DNA from: Vreelandella azerica
GTDB taxonomy: Bacteria; Pseudomonadota; Gammaproteobacteria; Pseudomonadales; Halomonadaceae
Length of the DNA: 64,000 nucleotides
Direction of reading: 5' to 3'
NCBI RefSeq assembly: GCF_013112225.1
Contig: NZ_JABFHI010000002.1
Span: 124,001-188,000 of the forward strand
Shown: piece by piece, positions 36,222 through 45,066 of the stretch
How positions within the stretch are numbered: position 1 is the first letter of the stretch
Layout: the number at the start of each line of letters is the position of its first letter
Position numbers and translations under genes: made by a program
Notes under the pieces: generated by a model
The model's input: the letters and a program-made list of their open reading frames with translations, nothing else
What the model was told of the DNA's origin: nothing
Database searches by the model: none

Positions 36222-36566
36222 TCATTTGAAAGCGATGCGTGTTCCATAGGTCAGCATTTCATCCGGCGACATGGCACGGCCAGGAACCCCGATCATTTCA
36301 TCGCCACACTGATCAGCAAAGGTCAACACACCGTGGTGCAGGCCGAGCTGGCCAAGCTTGTCGCGAATCTCGCCGGTACCAAGGAAAGAAAGAACGCGAC
36401 CGTCGTTGTCACTCAGCTCTGATACACCATTGGCATGATGAAAACGTACGGTATAGATACCGTCCATGGATTCCACCTCAACAATCGGTGAAAAACCATT
36501 CTGTAGCGCATGTGCCAACTGGCGATAGCTGAGACGGTCGCCTAACTGATAGTCAATGCTAGTCAT
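36222..36566 (-). CDS. Small DUF6482-like protein
   Basis: The 114-residue protein starts MTSIDYQLGDRLSYRQLA at ATG 36566, 7 bases after AGGAG. The core IVEVESMDGIYTVRFHHANG through GDEMIGVPG resembles small DUF6482 proteins of Pseudomonas and Halomonas, by memory rather than search. It has no signal peptide or membrane segment. Function is unknown. It lies upstream of thiM but before the riboswitch. Confidence 0.6.
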   Translation of the reverse strand: MTSIDYQLGDRLSYRQLAHALQNGFSPIVEVESMDGIYTVRFHHANGVSELSDNDGRVLSFLGTGEIRDKLGQLGLHHGVLTFADQCGDEMIGVPGRAMSPDEMLTYGTRIAFK

Positions 36567-36671
36567 GATGAACTCCTGAAGACGGGGCAATACTGATTGT
36601 TCTGTACAGTCTTTGATTAACTAGTGTAGAGCAATCGTCAATCTTTGCCAGCCATCCCGGCGATAAATTCA

Positions 36672-37046
36672 TTAACGCACCGCGTCCAAGGCGTGTTGTT
36701 GCAGTTGAATCAAGGGGATAACATCCAGGGCTTTTTCATGAGTGGCGGATAAAATAATCGGTGGTGCCAGGCCAACCACGGCGGCTTCCTTCCAGCGGCT
36801 GGCACACAGGCACCAACGATCGCCGGGTTTGAGGCCAGCAAAGCCGAATTCCGGGTGAGGAGTCACTAGGTCATTGCCCTGAGCGCGAGAGAACGCCAGA
36901 AACTCCTCGGTCACCATGGCGCAGACGGCATGCACTCCATGATCATTAGGGCCAACGCGGCAAAACCCATCGCGGTAAAACCCAGTTACCGGGTCATGGC
37001 AGCAAGGGGTTAGCGGTTCACCCAAAACATTACGGTCACGTGACAT
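36672..37046 (-). CDS. DUF2237 family protein
   Basis: The 124-residue protein begins MSRDRNVLGEPLTPCCHDPVTGFYRDGFC and contains the family hallmark GDRWCLCASRW with VTEEFLAFSRAQGNDL. The conserved cysteines suggest metal binding or redox chemistry, but no function is established. AGGAG lies 8 bases before the start. Single-gene unit, divergent from gloA. Confidence 0.85.
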   Translation of the reverse strand: MSRDRNVLGEPLTPCCHDPVTGFYRDGFCRVGPNDHGVHAVCAMVTEEFLAFSRAQGNDLVTPHPEFGFAGLKPGDRWCLCASRWKEAAVVGLAPPIILSATHEKALDVIPLIQLQQHALDAVR

Positions 37047-37187
37047 CTTATCGACTCCTAAAAGGGGCTAGCTTGCCCGTTGCGTGTTCGAGTGGTCTGC
37101 CTGCATACTGCAAGACAGCGCCTATGAAAATATATTCTATATTTTACATGAGCAAATTCATGTACAAGCCTACAAGGATATTCTGAC

Positions 37188-37721
37188 ATGGCTTTCAGCG
37201 GGGAACACCATCCTGGCGTGGCGCCAACGCCCGAAGAAACTCAAGGTTTTCGTCTTAACCACACAATGTTGCGCATCAAGGACCCTGAACGTGCCCTGGC
37301 ATTCTATTCTCAGGTGTTTGGCATGCAGGTCATGCGTCGGCTGGATTTTGAAGAGATGCAGTTCTCGCTCTACTTCCTGGCCAACCTGGAAGACGGCGAC
37401 ACCGTGCCTGAAGATGTATCAGCCCGTACAGCCTGGACCTTCAGCCAGAAAGGCCTGCTGGAGCTGACCCACAACTGGGGCACCGAAGACCAGCCCGACT
37501 TTGCCTACCATGATGGTAACGCCGAGCCACAGGGCTTTGGACATATCTGCTTTTGCGTGCCTAACCTTGAAGCCGCCCAGGCCTGGTTTGACGAGCACGA
37601 CGTGACCTTCGTCAAACGCGCCGACCAGGGCAAGATGCAAGACGTGATTTTCGTCAAGGATGCGGATGGTTACTGGATCGAAGTGATACAGGCAGACCGC
37701 ATGGCTAACAAGGGCGACTGA
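37188..37721 (+). CDS. gloA: Lactoylglutathione lyase (glyoxalase I)
   Basis: GloA converts the methylglyoxal-glutathione hemithioacetal to S-lactoylglutathione, detoxifying methylglyoxal. The 177-residue protein has the four metal ligands H25 (LNHTML), E92 (GLLELTHNWG), H119 (FGHICF) and E165 (YWIEVIQ). The long form with an N-terminal extension resembles the class found in Pseudomonas and yeast. It is 2 bases from the next gene. Confidence 0.95.
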   Translation: MAFSGEHHPGVAPTPEETQGFRLNHTMLRIKDPERALAFYSQVFGMQVMRRLDFEEMQFSLYFLANLEDGDTVPEDVSARTAWTFSQKGLLELTHNWGTEDQPDFAYHDGNAEPQGFGHICFCVPNLEAAQAWFDEHDVTFVKRADQGKMQDVIFVKDADGYWIEVIQADRMANKGD

Positions 37722-37723
37722 GC

Positions 37724-38089
37724 ATGGCGCATCTGCTGTTCCGGTTGCGCCATGTGACCGATGAAGAAGCCATGGAAGTTCGTCAGCTGCTCGAAGAACA
37801 CGGCTTTGATACCTACGAGACCCAGGCGGGGTTTTTCCGCCTGGGGGTAGACGCCATCTGGCTGCGCGATAGCCGCCAGAAAGAAGCCGCAGAAGCCGCG
37901 CTCAAGGAATACCAGGCAGGCCGCCTTGAAAAGGCCCGCCGCGAACATGCAGAAGCCTTGGCCAGAGGTGAAGTCTCCAGCTTCTGGCAACGCCTGCTGC
38001 AACATCCCTTTCAGTTCACCCTGGTGATCCTGGGGGTGGCACTGATCGTGCTGCTGACATTACTGCCCTTTATTGGTCTGGCGCGTTAA
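37724..38089 (+). CDS. DUF6164 family membrane-anchored protein
   Basis: This 121-residue protein has a small alpha/beta N-terminal part (HLLFRLRHVTDEEAMEVRQLLEEHGFDTYET), a helical Glu/Ala/Arg-rich stretch and one C-terminal membrane helix (FTLVILGVALIVLLTLLPFIGL). The family assignment is by recalled resemblance to DUF6164; function is unknown. It is translationally adjacent to gloA and its end overlaps the convergent cupin gene by 20 bases. Confidence 0.75.
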   Translation: MAHLLFRLRHVTDEEAMEVRQLLEEHGFDTYETQAGFFRLGVDAIWLRDSRQKEAAEAALKEYQAGRLEKARREHAEALARGEVSSFWQRLLQHPFQFTLVILGVALIVLLTLLPFIGLAR

Positions 38090-38750
38090 TGACCGCCAGG
38101 TGGCCGCGTTTAAGATACAGCTGCACGCCCTCGCTGCCTGCTTTGAGCTGTGGGGCTGCACCACAAGGAAAGCGGCACCAGCTGCCCGCGACGTATTCAC
38201 TTTTGTCGCTGATCAGCGAGCCTTGCAGGACAAATAGTTCCAGGCCGCCGCCCAACGGTGGGTAAGTTACCTGTGTGTCGGCTTCCCAGCGCTCCAGGCT
38301 GACCCGTTCACCGCCATAGGTATGCAGCATTTTGTAGGTGATGCCTGCGCGGCGGTCAGGCTGCCAGGGCAGGCGGTGCGCCGGCACGGCCAGCTGGAGG
38401 ATATCGTCAGGGTCGAACTGATGCAGTTTGACCAGGATCAGAGCGCCCTCGTCGCCAATCTGCGGTGTATGCCCCGTACCAATCGGGTTGCGCAGGTAAC
38501 TGCCTGCGGGATAGCGGCCATGCTCATCAGCAAAAACGCCTTCAAGCACCAGTATTTCTTCGCCGCCGCCGTGGGTATGGCGGCTGAACTGGGTGTTAGG
38601 CGCGTAGCGAACCAGGCTGGTGGCGCGGGCCACCTCGTCACCAATGCGGTCCAGCATCATACGTTCCACACCCGCACTGGGAGACGTAACCCACTGATAG
38701 CGCTCCGGTGTGACACAGGCAAAATCATTAAAATCGGCGTTTACACGCAT
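38070..38750 (-). CDS. ChrR-like double-cupin protein
   Basis: I take ATG 38750 (MRVNADFNDFACVTPERYQWV), giving 226 residues; the open frame extends further up but lacks family resemblance. The motif FSRHTHGGGEEILVLEGVF matches the metal-binding cupin of ChrR-type proteins, and a second, degenerate cupin follows (VTYPPLGGGLELFVLQG). The zinc-binding anti-sigma domain of ChrR is absent, so it is probably a stand-alone cupin sensor or enzyme. Confidence 0.75.
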   Translation of the reverse strand: MRVNADFNDFACVTPERYQWVTSPSAGVERMMLDRIGDEVARATSLVRYAPNTQFSRHTHGGGEEILVLEGVFADEHGRYPAGSYLRNPIGTGHTPQIGDEGALILVKLHQFDPDDILQLAVPAHRLPWQPDRRAGITYKMLHTYGGERVSLERWEADTQVTYPPLGGGLELFVLQGSLISDKSEYVAGSWCRFPCGAAPQLKAGSEGVQLYLKRGHLAVINAPDQ

Positions 38751-38825
38751 GGCTTGAGCTCTTGCAATCGGGGAATGGCAGGGTTCGGGAAACAAGTTTC
38801 GGCGTCTCTTGCGTGAAATGCAATC

Positions 38826-38851
38826 CAAAAAATACCGCCCGAGGGCGGTAT
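38826..38851 (-). terminator. Terminator of the znuCBA operon
   Basis: On the minus strand ATACCGCCC and GGGCGGTAT pair tightly and are followed by a run of T. It lies 34 bases after the znuA stop. Confidence 0.85.
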
Positions 38852-38884
38852 CCAATCGTTTACATTGTTATTTCTGTCTCACAG

Positions 38885-40024
38885 TCAATGATCATGCTGG
38901 TCGTCATGGTCGTCATGGTCGTCATGGTCGTCATGGTCGTCATGGTCGTCATGGTCGTCATGGTCGCTGGCGTGATGATCATCATGACCCGGCTGCGCCA
39001 GTGCTGCGTTCAGCACCTCGGCGTTATGGCGCATCATTCCCAGGTAAGTACTCGCTTCACCTTCGCTGGCCAGCGCATCCGCATACAGGGTGCCGGCTAT
39101 GGGCAGGCCAGTTTCCTCGGCCAGCTGGGTAATGATCGACTGATTGGTCATGTTCTCGTGGAACAGCGCCTGCACATCCTGTTCCTCAATCACATCCACC
39201 AATGCAGCAATGCTGGCAGCGCTGGGGTCCGCCTCGGTAGAAAGCCCGACCGGTGAGAGAAAACGCAACCCATAGGCGTTGGCAAAATACCCAAACGAAT
39301 CATGTCCGGTAATAATGGTGGTCGATGCCGGAATCTCGCTGAGCAGGTCGCGCATTTCGCTATCCACTGCGGCCATTTCTTCCAGGTAGCGCTCGGCATT
39401 GGCACGGTAAGTGTCAGCATTGTCGCTGTCGGCTTCAATCAGCCCATCGCGGATATTGGCCACATAGACTTGGGCCTGCTGCATATCCTGCCAAGCGTGG
39501 GGGTCTTCATTACCATGGGCGTGGCCTTCATGATCATCGTGCTCATCATGGCCTTCATGACCATGCTCATCATGCTCTTCGTGACCATGCTCATCATGTT
39601 CGTCATGACCATGCTCATCATGTTCGTCATGACCATGCTCATCATGCTCCGAGTGCTCATCCTCTGCCTGAGGGCTGAAAGCACGCGCATTAATGCCTTC
39701 GGCGGCCGTTACCAGGGGGCCGTTATAGTCGCTGGCATCAATCAGGCGCTCCATCCAGCCTTCAAACAGCAGGCCGTTGAACACCACCAGATCCGCCTGC
39801 GCCAGCGAGCGCGCATCGCCAGGGCTGGGGGAGAAGACATGAGCATCACCATCAGCACCCACCAGTGACGTCACCTCCACATGCTCACCGCCGACGTTTT
39901 CGACCATATCCGCCAGAATGGAAAAACTGGTGACCACATTGACGCGTTCCGCCGCCATGGCAGCAGGCAGGGCCAGCAGGGTGCCCGCACCCACTAACCA
40001 GCGTGATAAAGAAGAAGGCATCAT
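38885..40024 (-). CDS. znuA: Zinc ABC transporter substrate-binding protein with two His/Asp-rich tracts
   Basis: ZnuA captures periplasmic zinc for ZnuBC. The 379-residue precursor has a signal peptide ending near PAAMA. Cluster A-I fold motifs include VVTSFSILADMVENVGG, the metal histidine in DAHVFSPSP, HAWQDMQQAQVYV, TGHDSFGYFANAYG and the C-terminal acidic ligand region. A His-rich loop of about 50 residues (repeats of EHDEHGHD) sits in the middle. A second tract of DHD repeats forms the last 30 residues and is unusual. It is last of the operon, 35 bases after znuB. Confidence 0.92.
   Translation of the reverse strand: MMPSSLSRWLVGAGTLLALPAAMAAERVNVVTSFSILADMVENVGGEHVEVTSLVGADGDAHVFSPSPGDARSLAQADLVVFNGLLFEGWMERLIDASDYNGPLVTAAEGINARAFSPQAEDEHSEHDEHGHDEHDEHGHDEHDEHGHEEHDEHGHEGHDEHDDHEGHAHGNEDPHAWQDMQQAQVYVANIRDGLIEADSDNADTYRANAERYLEEMAAVDSEMRDLLSEIPASTTIITGHDSFGYFANAYGLRFLSPVGLSTEADPSAASIAALVDVIEEQDVQALFHENMTNQSIITQLAEETGLPIAGTLYADALASEGEASTYLGMMRHNAEVLNAALAQPGHDDHHASDHDDHDDHDDHDDHDDHDDHDDQHDH
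38901..38963 (+). repeat. 9-base tandem repeat coding the C-terminal DHD tract of ZnuA
   Basis: TCGTCATGG is repeated seven times without a mismatch and keeps the frame, so copy-number change by slippage would lengthen or shorten the Asp-His-Asp tail by three residues each time. Confidence 0.9.
39545..39655 (+). repeat. Degenerate 24-base repeats coding the internal His-rich loop of ZnuA
   Basis: Units of about 24 bases such as CATGCTCATCATG repeat four to five times and encode EHDEHGHD-like blocks on the minus strand. The copies differ more than those of the C-terminal tract. Confidence 0.7.
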
Positions 40025-40059
40025 CTTGACTCCTGTAAAGCAACCGCTGCCAGGCAGCG

Positions 40060-40950
40060 TTAGGTTAACGATTGTGTTTCAATCGGGGTCGTCTTGCGCC
40101 TCAAGCGGGCGGCCAGACTGTGGTAGCGCCCGAACAAGGCGGATAAAAGATAGCCCGTGCCCGCCAGCAGGATAATGCTCGGCCCGGACGGCAGATCAAA
40201 ATGGAACGACAGCAGCAGCCCGCCAGTGCTGGCCAGCATCGCCAGCACAATGGCAATGCCGATCAGGCCTTCCAGGCGCTTGCTCCAGAAGCGTGCCGAG
40301 GTGGCTGGCAGCATCATCAGCCCCACCGCCATCAGGGTGCCCAGGGTCTGAAAGCCCGCCGTCAGGTTGAGCACCAGCAAACCCAGGAAAATACTGTGAA
40401 TCCACTGGTTGCGCCGCCCCTGGCCGCGCAGGAATAGCGGGTCCAGGCACTCGACCACCAAGGCGCGAAAAATCACCGCCAGAATGATCACAATCAAAGT
40501 GCTGATGCTGGCAATCAACAACAGGGCCGTGGAGTTGATGGCCAGGATCGAGCCGAACAGCACATGAGTAAGATCAACGCTGCTGCCACCCAGCGAAATC
40601 AGCATGACGCCCGCCGCCAGCGAGATAATAAAAAAGCTCGCCATGGCCGCATCCTCGCGCTGCCCTCCCATCTTGGAGACCGCCCCGGCCAGCAGCGCCA
40701 CAAAGACCCCGAAGATAATCCCGCTGATGCTCATCACCGGCAGCGAAAACCCCGCCAGCAGAAAACCCAGGGCCACGCCCGGCAGAATGGCATGGGCCAT
40801 GGCATCGCCAATCAAGCTCATGCCACGCAACACCAGAAAAACCCCCAGAGTCGGCGCCGCCAACGACAGCGCCAACCCCGCCACCACGGCGCGGCGCATA
40901 AAGCCATAATCAAAAGGCGCGATCAGCCAGCTATCAAGCAGTTCCCACAT
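40060..40950 (-). CDS. znuB: Zinc ABC transporter permease
   Basis: ZnuB is the membrane channel of the zinc importer. ATG 40950 (MWELLDSWLIAPFDYGFMRRA) follows GGAGG and gives 296 residues with about eight hydrophobic helices. The coupling-helix region GDAMAHAILPGVALGF contacts ZnuC. It overlaps the 3' end of znuC by 17 bases, as expected for co-translation. Confidence 0.95.
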   Translation of the reverse strand: MWELLDSWLIAPFDYGFMRRAVVAGLALSLAAPTLGVFLVLRGMSLIGDAMAHAILPGVALGFLLAGFSLPVMSISGIIFGVFVALLAGAVSKMGGQREDAAMASFFIISLAAGVMLISLGGSSVDLTHVLFGSILAINSTALLLIASISTLIVIILAVIFRALVVECLDPLFLRGQGRRNQWIHSIFLGLLVLNLTAGFQTLGTLMAVGLMMLPATSARFWSKRLEGLIGIAIVLAMLASTGGLLLSFHFDLPSGPSIILLAGTGYLLSALFGRYHSLAARLRRKTTPIETQSLT

Positions 40951-41668
40951 AATGCCCTCCAGACGTGAACGGCAAGGGGTTAACCGGCCTGTGCGCCGAC
41001 ACCAGCTCGCTAGGCAGCATCCAGTAAGCGCGGCCGCCTTCCAGCAACAGCACCTCATCTGCCAGGCGCTGCAAATGATCCATATCGTGCAGCACCACAA
41101 TCAGCGTCATGCCGTCATCGGCCATCTGGCGCAGAATAGGCACCAGCACGCTCACGGTTTCGCTATCCACGTTGGCAAAGGGCTCATCCAGCAGCAGAAG
41201 CTCTGCCTCCTGCATCAGGGTGCGGCCAATCAGGGCGCGCTGGCGCTGGCCGCCGGAAAGCTCGCCCAAAGGGCGATGGGCCAGATGCGAAATGCCCAGG
41301 CGTGCCATGATGTCGCGACCCTTGCGATAGTGCGCCGCGCAATAGCCCTTTAGCGCCCCATGGCTTGGCCAGCTGCCGGTCATCACCAGCTCTTCCACGC
41401 TCATTGGAAAGGTCAGGTCTAACGCCAGCTGCTGAGGCAGCCAGGCCCGCCGCTCCGGCGGTATGGCACATACCACCTCGCCGCTTATGGGGCTTAGCTC
41501 ACCCATAATGGCTTGAATCAGCGTACTTTTACCGGCGCCATTGGCACCAATCAGGGCAGTAATTGCCCCGGCCTTAAACTCACCGGAAACATGTTCCAGC
41601 ACGCTGCGCCGCGCCTGGGCCAGGTGCAGGTCGTGAAGTATCAGGCGGGAGGGTGTCTTATAACTCAT
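40934..41668 (-). CDS. znuC: Zinc ABC transporter ATP-binding protein
   Basis: ZnuC powers zinc import. ATG 41668 (MSYKTPSRLILHDLHLAQ) gives 244 residues with Walker A GANGAGKST, signature LSGGQRQR, Walker B LLLLDEPFA and the switch histidine in VLHDM. The start overlaps the stop of a small upstream frame (ATGA), which supports this start. Confidence 0.94.
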   Translation of the reverse strand: MSYKTPSRLILHDLHLAQARRSVLEHVSGEFKAGAITALIGANGAGKSTLIQAIMGELSPISGEVVCAIPPERRAWLPQQLALDLTFPMSVEELVMTGSWPSHGALKGYCAAHYRKGRDIMARLGISHLAHRPLGELSGGQRQRALIGRTLMQEAELLLLDEPFANVDSETVSVLVPILRQMADDGMTLIVVLHDMDHLQRLADEVLLLEGGRAYWMLPSELVSAHRPVNPLPFTSGGHYVGTA

Positions 41669-41814
41669 GATGCCCAACCACCTGCCCAAACAACCAGCAG
41701 CCACAGCACCGCCAACGGCAGCGCCACCAATGCCAGGCGTTTCACCGCCGACAGCGACATCAGGGAAAAATGACAAGGCCCCTCGCGGTTATGTCGATGT
41801 GAGTGCTCACTCAT
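41665..41814 (-). CDS. 49-residue single-pass membrane protein upstream of znuC
   Basis: A small frame runs from ATG 41814, 7 bases after GAGGA, to a stop that shares ATGA with znuC. The product begins MSEHSHRHNREGPCHF, with four histidines and one cysteine, followed by a hydrophobic helix (LALVALPLAVLWLLVVWAGG). It lies between the Zur box and znuC, so it is likely zinc-regulated and co-translated. A metal-related role is inferred; I know no named family. Confidence 0.65.
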   Translation of the reverse strand: MSEHSHRHNREGPCHFSLMSLSAVKRLALVALPLAVLWLLVVWAGGWAS

Positions 41815-41855
41815 CAGGCGTCCTCTAAACAAGCAACAACGATAGCATAAAATAA

Positions 41856-41868
41856 GTTATAACATAAC
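41856..41868 (-). promoter_or_regulatory. Zur operator of the small ORF-znuCBA operon
   Basis: GTTATAACATAAC is an inverted repeat and matches the core of the gammaproteobacterial Zur box (GTTATANTATAAC) in all but one position. It lies 42 bases before the small upstream frame. Zinc-bound Zur would repress the importer here. Confidence 0.75.
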
Positions 41869-42915
41869 GTTTTAGCGTTACGTTGCGCAGTGCAAAACGC
41901 CGCATTGTACGCCCCGCACACGGATAGGCAATGGTGAAGGGGGCATGGTGTAGAGGTCGTTAAATAAGCTAAGAATTATTGAGATTAATGGAATTGGCGC
42001 AGGATGGGTGGTTAGATGGGGAGCATGACTCATGGAGATAGACAGGGAGGTGGGGAATGAGCCGGATGGATCGCACCTATAAAATTCATGAAATATTGAA
42101 AGCATCGCGCCATCCTGTAGCCATGCGAATATTCATGGCTGAACTTGAAACCAGTCGCAATACGATTACGCGTGATTTCGAATTTCTCAGAGATGCCTTA
42201 GGAGCGCCATTAATCTATTCCCGTGAATACAATGGGCATCTTTATGACCCCAACGCTCCTTCTTTCGAGCTGCCGGGTTTTTGGATGAAACCTGCTGAAC
42301 TCCATGCCCTCCTGGCTTGTGAGCAATTGCTGGAAAATGTTCAGCCAGGGCTTATTGCTTTCCATTTAAGCCCGCTCAAAAAAGGTGCAGCAGTTGCTGG
42401 GGGAGTCAGGTCATGATGCCGAGCAGATAAGTGAGCGCATACGCATCCAACCTATCCAAAATCGCATTTCAGAAAATAGAGTGTTTGATCCTGTTGCTCA
42501 GGCCCTTGGCAGGGCACTGCCTTGAGTTTGACTACCAGTCGAGAAGCGAAGCTGGTGACTCTCAACGTCGATGTGCTCACCCTCAACGTTTACTTCACTA
42601 CCGTTCAAATTGGTACCTGTTAGCACTTTGTGAGCGTGCAAAAGCATTGCGTCTGTTCTCCTTAGACAGAATGATCAACATTGAAACAACAATGGATCCT
42701 TGCCATCGACTCAATGCTACCGAGCTGGATGAGTTTTCGCTCGCAGGATTCGGTATTTTTGGTGGTAAGCCGAAAGATGTTGCACACCTGCTTTTTCTGA
42801 ACATGCCGCTAGGTGGGTAGCTGAAGAAAAGTGGCATCCTGAGCAAGAAAGCCAATGGCAGGCTGATGGTTATCACCTAAAAGTTCCGTATGCCGATGAC
42901 CGAGAATTAGAACTC

Positions 42916-43772
42916 ATTTCAAAACTGTCTTTTGAGACGATTAAAACAAATCAGCGAACATCCGATTAACGTGAATGCATAGTGTATATCGGTTCGCCGC
43001 TCGTACCGTGTTGCAAGTCGTCTCATCTGCTCCAACCAGGCAAAGGTGCGCTCAACTACCCAGCGATGACGCCCCAAGCGCTGCGTGTCTTCTACACCAC
43101 GTCTGGCTATACGCGCTTGAATATGCCGTCGGCGACAGGCACGACGACAGCGTGCAAAGTCATAAGCCTTATCGGCGTGAAGCTTGGTGGGCCTTTGACG
43201 TGGGCGACCAGATCGACCTGCAACAGGTTTTATCGTATCCAATAGAACAGATAAAGGAATGCTGTCATGCATGTTGGCACCTGATAGAACAACTGCCAAA
43301 GGGGTTCCTTGTCGGTCAGTCAGAAGGTGCCGCTTTGTGCCGGGTCGTCCGCGATCCGTTGGGTTTGGCCCAGTGGCAGATCCCCTTTTTTGCCTTGATG
43401 GAAGCACTGTCCATGCAGGCACGGTCCCAGTCGAGTTGTTCGGCTTCCTGTAAATGACTTAGCAACGTCTGGTGAAGCTTTTCCCAGACGCCGGCGTCGT
43501 GCCAATCACGCAGTCGTCGCCAACAGGTTACACCGGAACCGCATCCCATTTCCTGTGGCAACATCTCCCAAGGAATGCCTGATTTGAGTACAAACAGAAT
43601 GCCTGTCAATGCGGCACGATTAGAAATACGTGGCCTACCACCTTCGTGCTTGGGCGGTTCAGGTGGTAAAAGCGGTTCAACAATGTTCCAGAGCTCATCA
43701 GGTACGATTTTCTTAGCCATAATGGATCGAGCTTAGGATATTAATGCTTGATTTCAAGGGTTTTGAAATAAG
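42916..43772 (-). mobile_element. IS5-family insertion sequence in the WYL gene
   Basis: The ends share ATTTCAAAAC as an inverted repeat (42916 onward and up to 43770), and CTC flanks both sides (42913-42915 and 43773-43775) as target duplication. Removing the element and one copy joins E-L-L-V-M-E-I-L in frame, which fixes the boundaries within one or two bases. About 857 bases. Confidence 0.85.
42919..43720 (-). CDS. IS5-family transposase, two overlapping frames
   Basis: The first frame (43720-43316) starts MAKKIVPDELWNIVEPLLPPEPPKHEGGRPRI, typical of the IS427/IS1031 groups. The second frame (to 42919) carries GTKRHLLTDRQGTPLAVVLSGANMHDS and the C-terminal RWVVERTFAWLEQMRRL, the DDE catalytic part. 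They meet at six A followed by four G (43385-43394). Joining them needs a +1 shift, which could be programmed or a sequence error. Confidence 0.85.
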
Positions 43773-43901
43773 CTCTTAGTGATGGAAATTCTGCGTTATG
43801 GTGGAGAAGTGGAAGTGTTAGATCCACCAGAGCTGAGAGCCGAAGTAGCTCAACGCATCCGGACAATGGCTTGATCTGGCAACAGTTTTCCGGACGCTTT
43901 T

Positions 43902-44800
43902 TTAAGCGGCTGCTCGTAGCCTCGATTCATAGTCCGCTGGACTCATATAGTCGTTGCTAGAGTGCAACCGCACCCGGTTATAAAACACCTCGATATACTC
44001 GAAAATCGCCTGTCTTGCTTCCTCTCGCGTTTTGAAGTCCTCGTGATACACCAGCTCGGTCTTCAGCGTATGAAAGAAGCTTTCTGACGGGGCGTTGTCC
44101 CAACAGCTACCCTTGCGGCTCATGCTGCACTTGAATTCATGCTGTTTGAGCAAGCCCTGGAAGCTATCCGAAGCATATTGGCTGCCACGGTCACTATGAA
44201 CTAGCAGACCAGCTTCTGGCCGACGTTTAAAGATCGCCATGGTCAGCGCGTCGTTCACTAATGCTGCCGGCATCCGGCTATCCATGGACCACCCGACAAC
44301 TGCACGTGAGCAAAGGTCAATGAAGACAGCAAGGTACAGCCAGCCCTCCCGTGTTGCGACATAAGTGATGTCGCCAACATAAGCCTGATTAAGCTCTGAT
44401 GCCGTAAAATTACGGTCCAACAGGTTCGGGGCGACCGGCTTGTTATGCTTCGAGTTAGTCGTCGCTTTGAACTTGCGCCGCATCTTGCATTCAAGACCCT
44501 CTTCATCCATCAATCGGCCGATTCGACGGCGGCTTACGATCTTACCGTCTTCGGCTAGTTTTTTTTTTGAATACGCCGTGTGCCATAGGTGGAACGGCTC
44601 TTTTCATGATGTTCACGAATACTGGCCTTCAACGCCTGATCATCCTGGGCTCGCTGACTAGGCGGTCTGGTTCGCCACTCGTAATAGCCACTGCGAGATA
44701 CCTCAAACACTCGGCACATAAGGGCGGTGCTAAACCTACCCCGATGTTCCTCGATGAACGCATATCTCAGGTTGATTCTTTGGCGAAGAAGGCGGCCGCC
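43902..44800 (-). CDS. IS3-family transposase OrfB (integrase core; frame broken)
   Basis: OrfB carries the rve integrase core: [35 protein letters not shown] and [23 protein letters not shown] give the D, D and E of the catalytic triad. Its upstream helix-turn-helix part ([11 protein letters not shown]) is separated by a break in a run of ten A (44560-44569 on the + strand). OrfB is normally made by -1 slippage at AAAAAAG (44800-44806), which is present at the end of OrfA. Confidence 0.85.
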
Positions 44801-45066
44801 TTTTTTAACAGAGCTCGCTCTTCCTTCAGCCGAGCATTTTCACGCCGGAGTTGCTTCAATTCTTCATACAGGTGTTTGTCATCAACCACACCACTTGCCT
44901 CACTCGTCTGCTTATCATGGAGCTTACTCATCCAGGTATGCAGCGTGTTGACGTTAACACCTAACTCGCGTGCGGACTGGGCGACCGGTTGACCGGACTC
45001 CACCGCTAGTTTGACGGCAGATTCTCTAAATTCAGCTGTATAAGAATTACTTTTCTTCTGACTCAT
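44767..45066 (-). CDS. IS3-family transposase OrfA
   Basis: The 99-residue protein (MSQKKSNSYTAEFRESAVKLAVES) is a helix-turn-helix DNA-binding protein with a leucine-zipper-like C-terminus ([24 protein letters not shown]). It ends in the slippery region that fuses it to OrfB. It shows no frame break. Confidence 0.9.
   Translation of the reverse strand: MSQKKSNSYTAEFRESAVKLAVESGQPVAQSARELGVNVNTLHTWMSKLHDKQTSEASGVVDDKHLYEELKQLRRENARLKEERALLKKAAAFFAKEST

Noticed and set aside
38901..38963. Short regular repeats resembling a CRISPR-like array near the cas region
   Set aside because: The units are 9 bases, directly adjacent and in frame in znuA; there are no spacers and the repeat codes for Asp-His-Asp.
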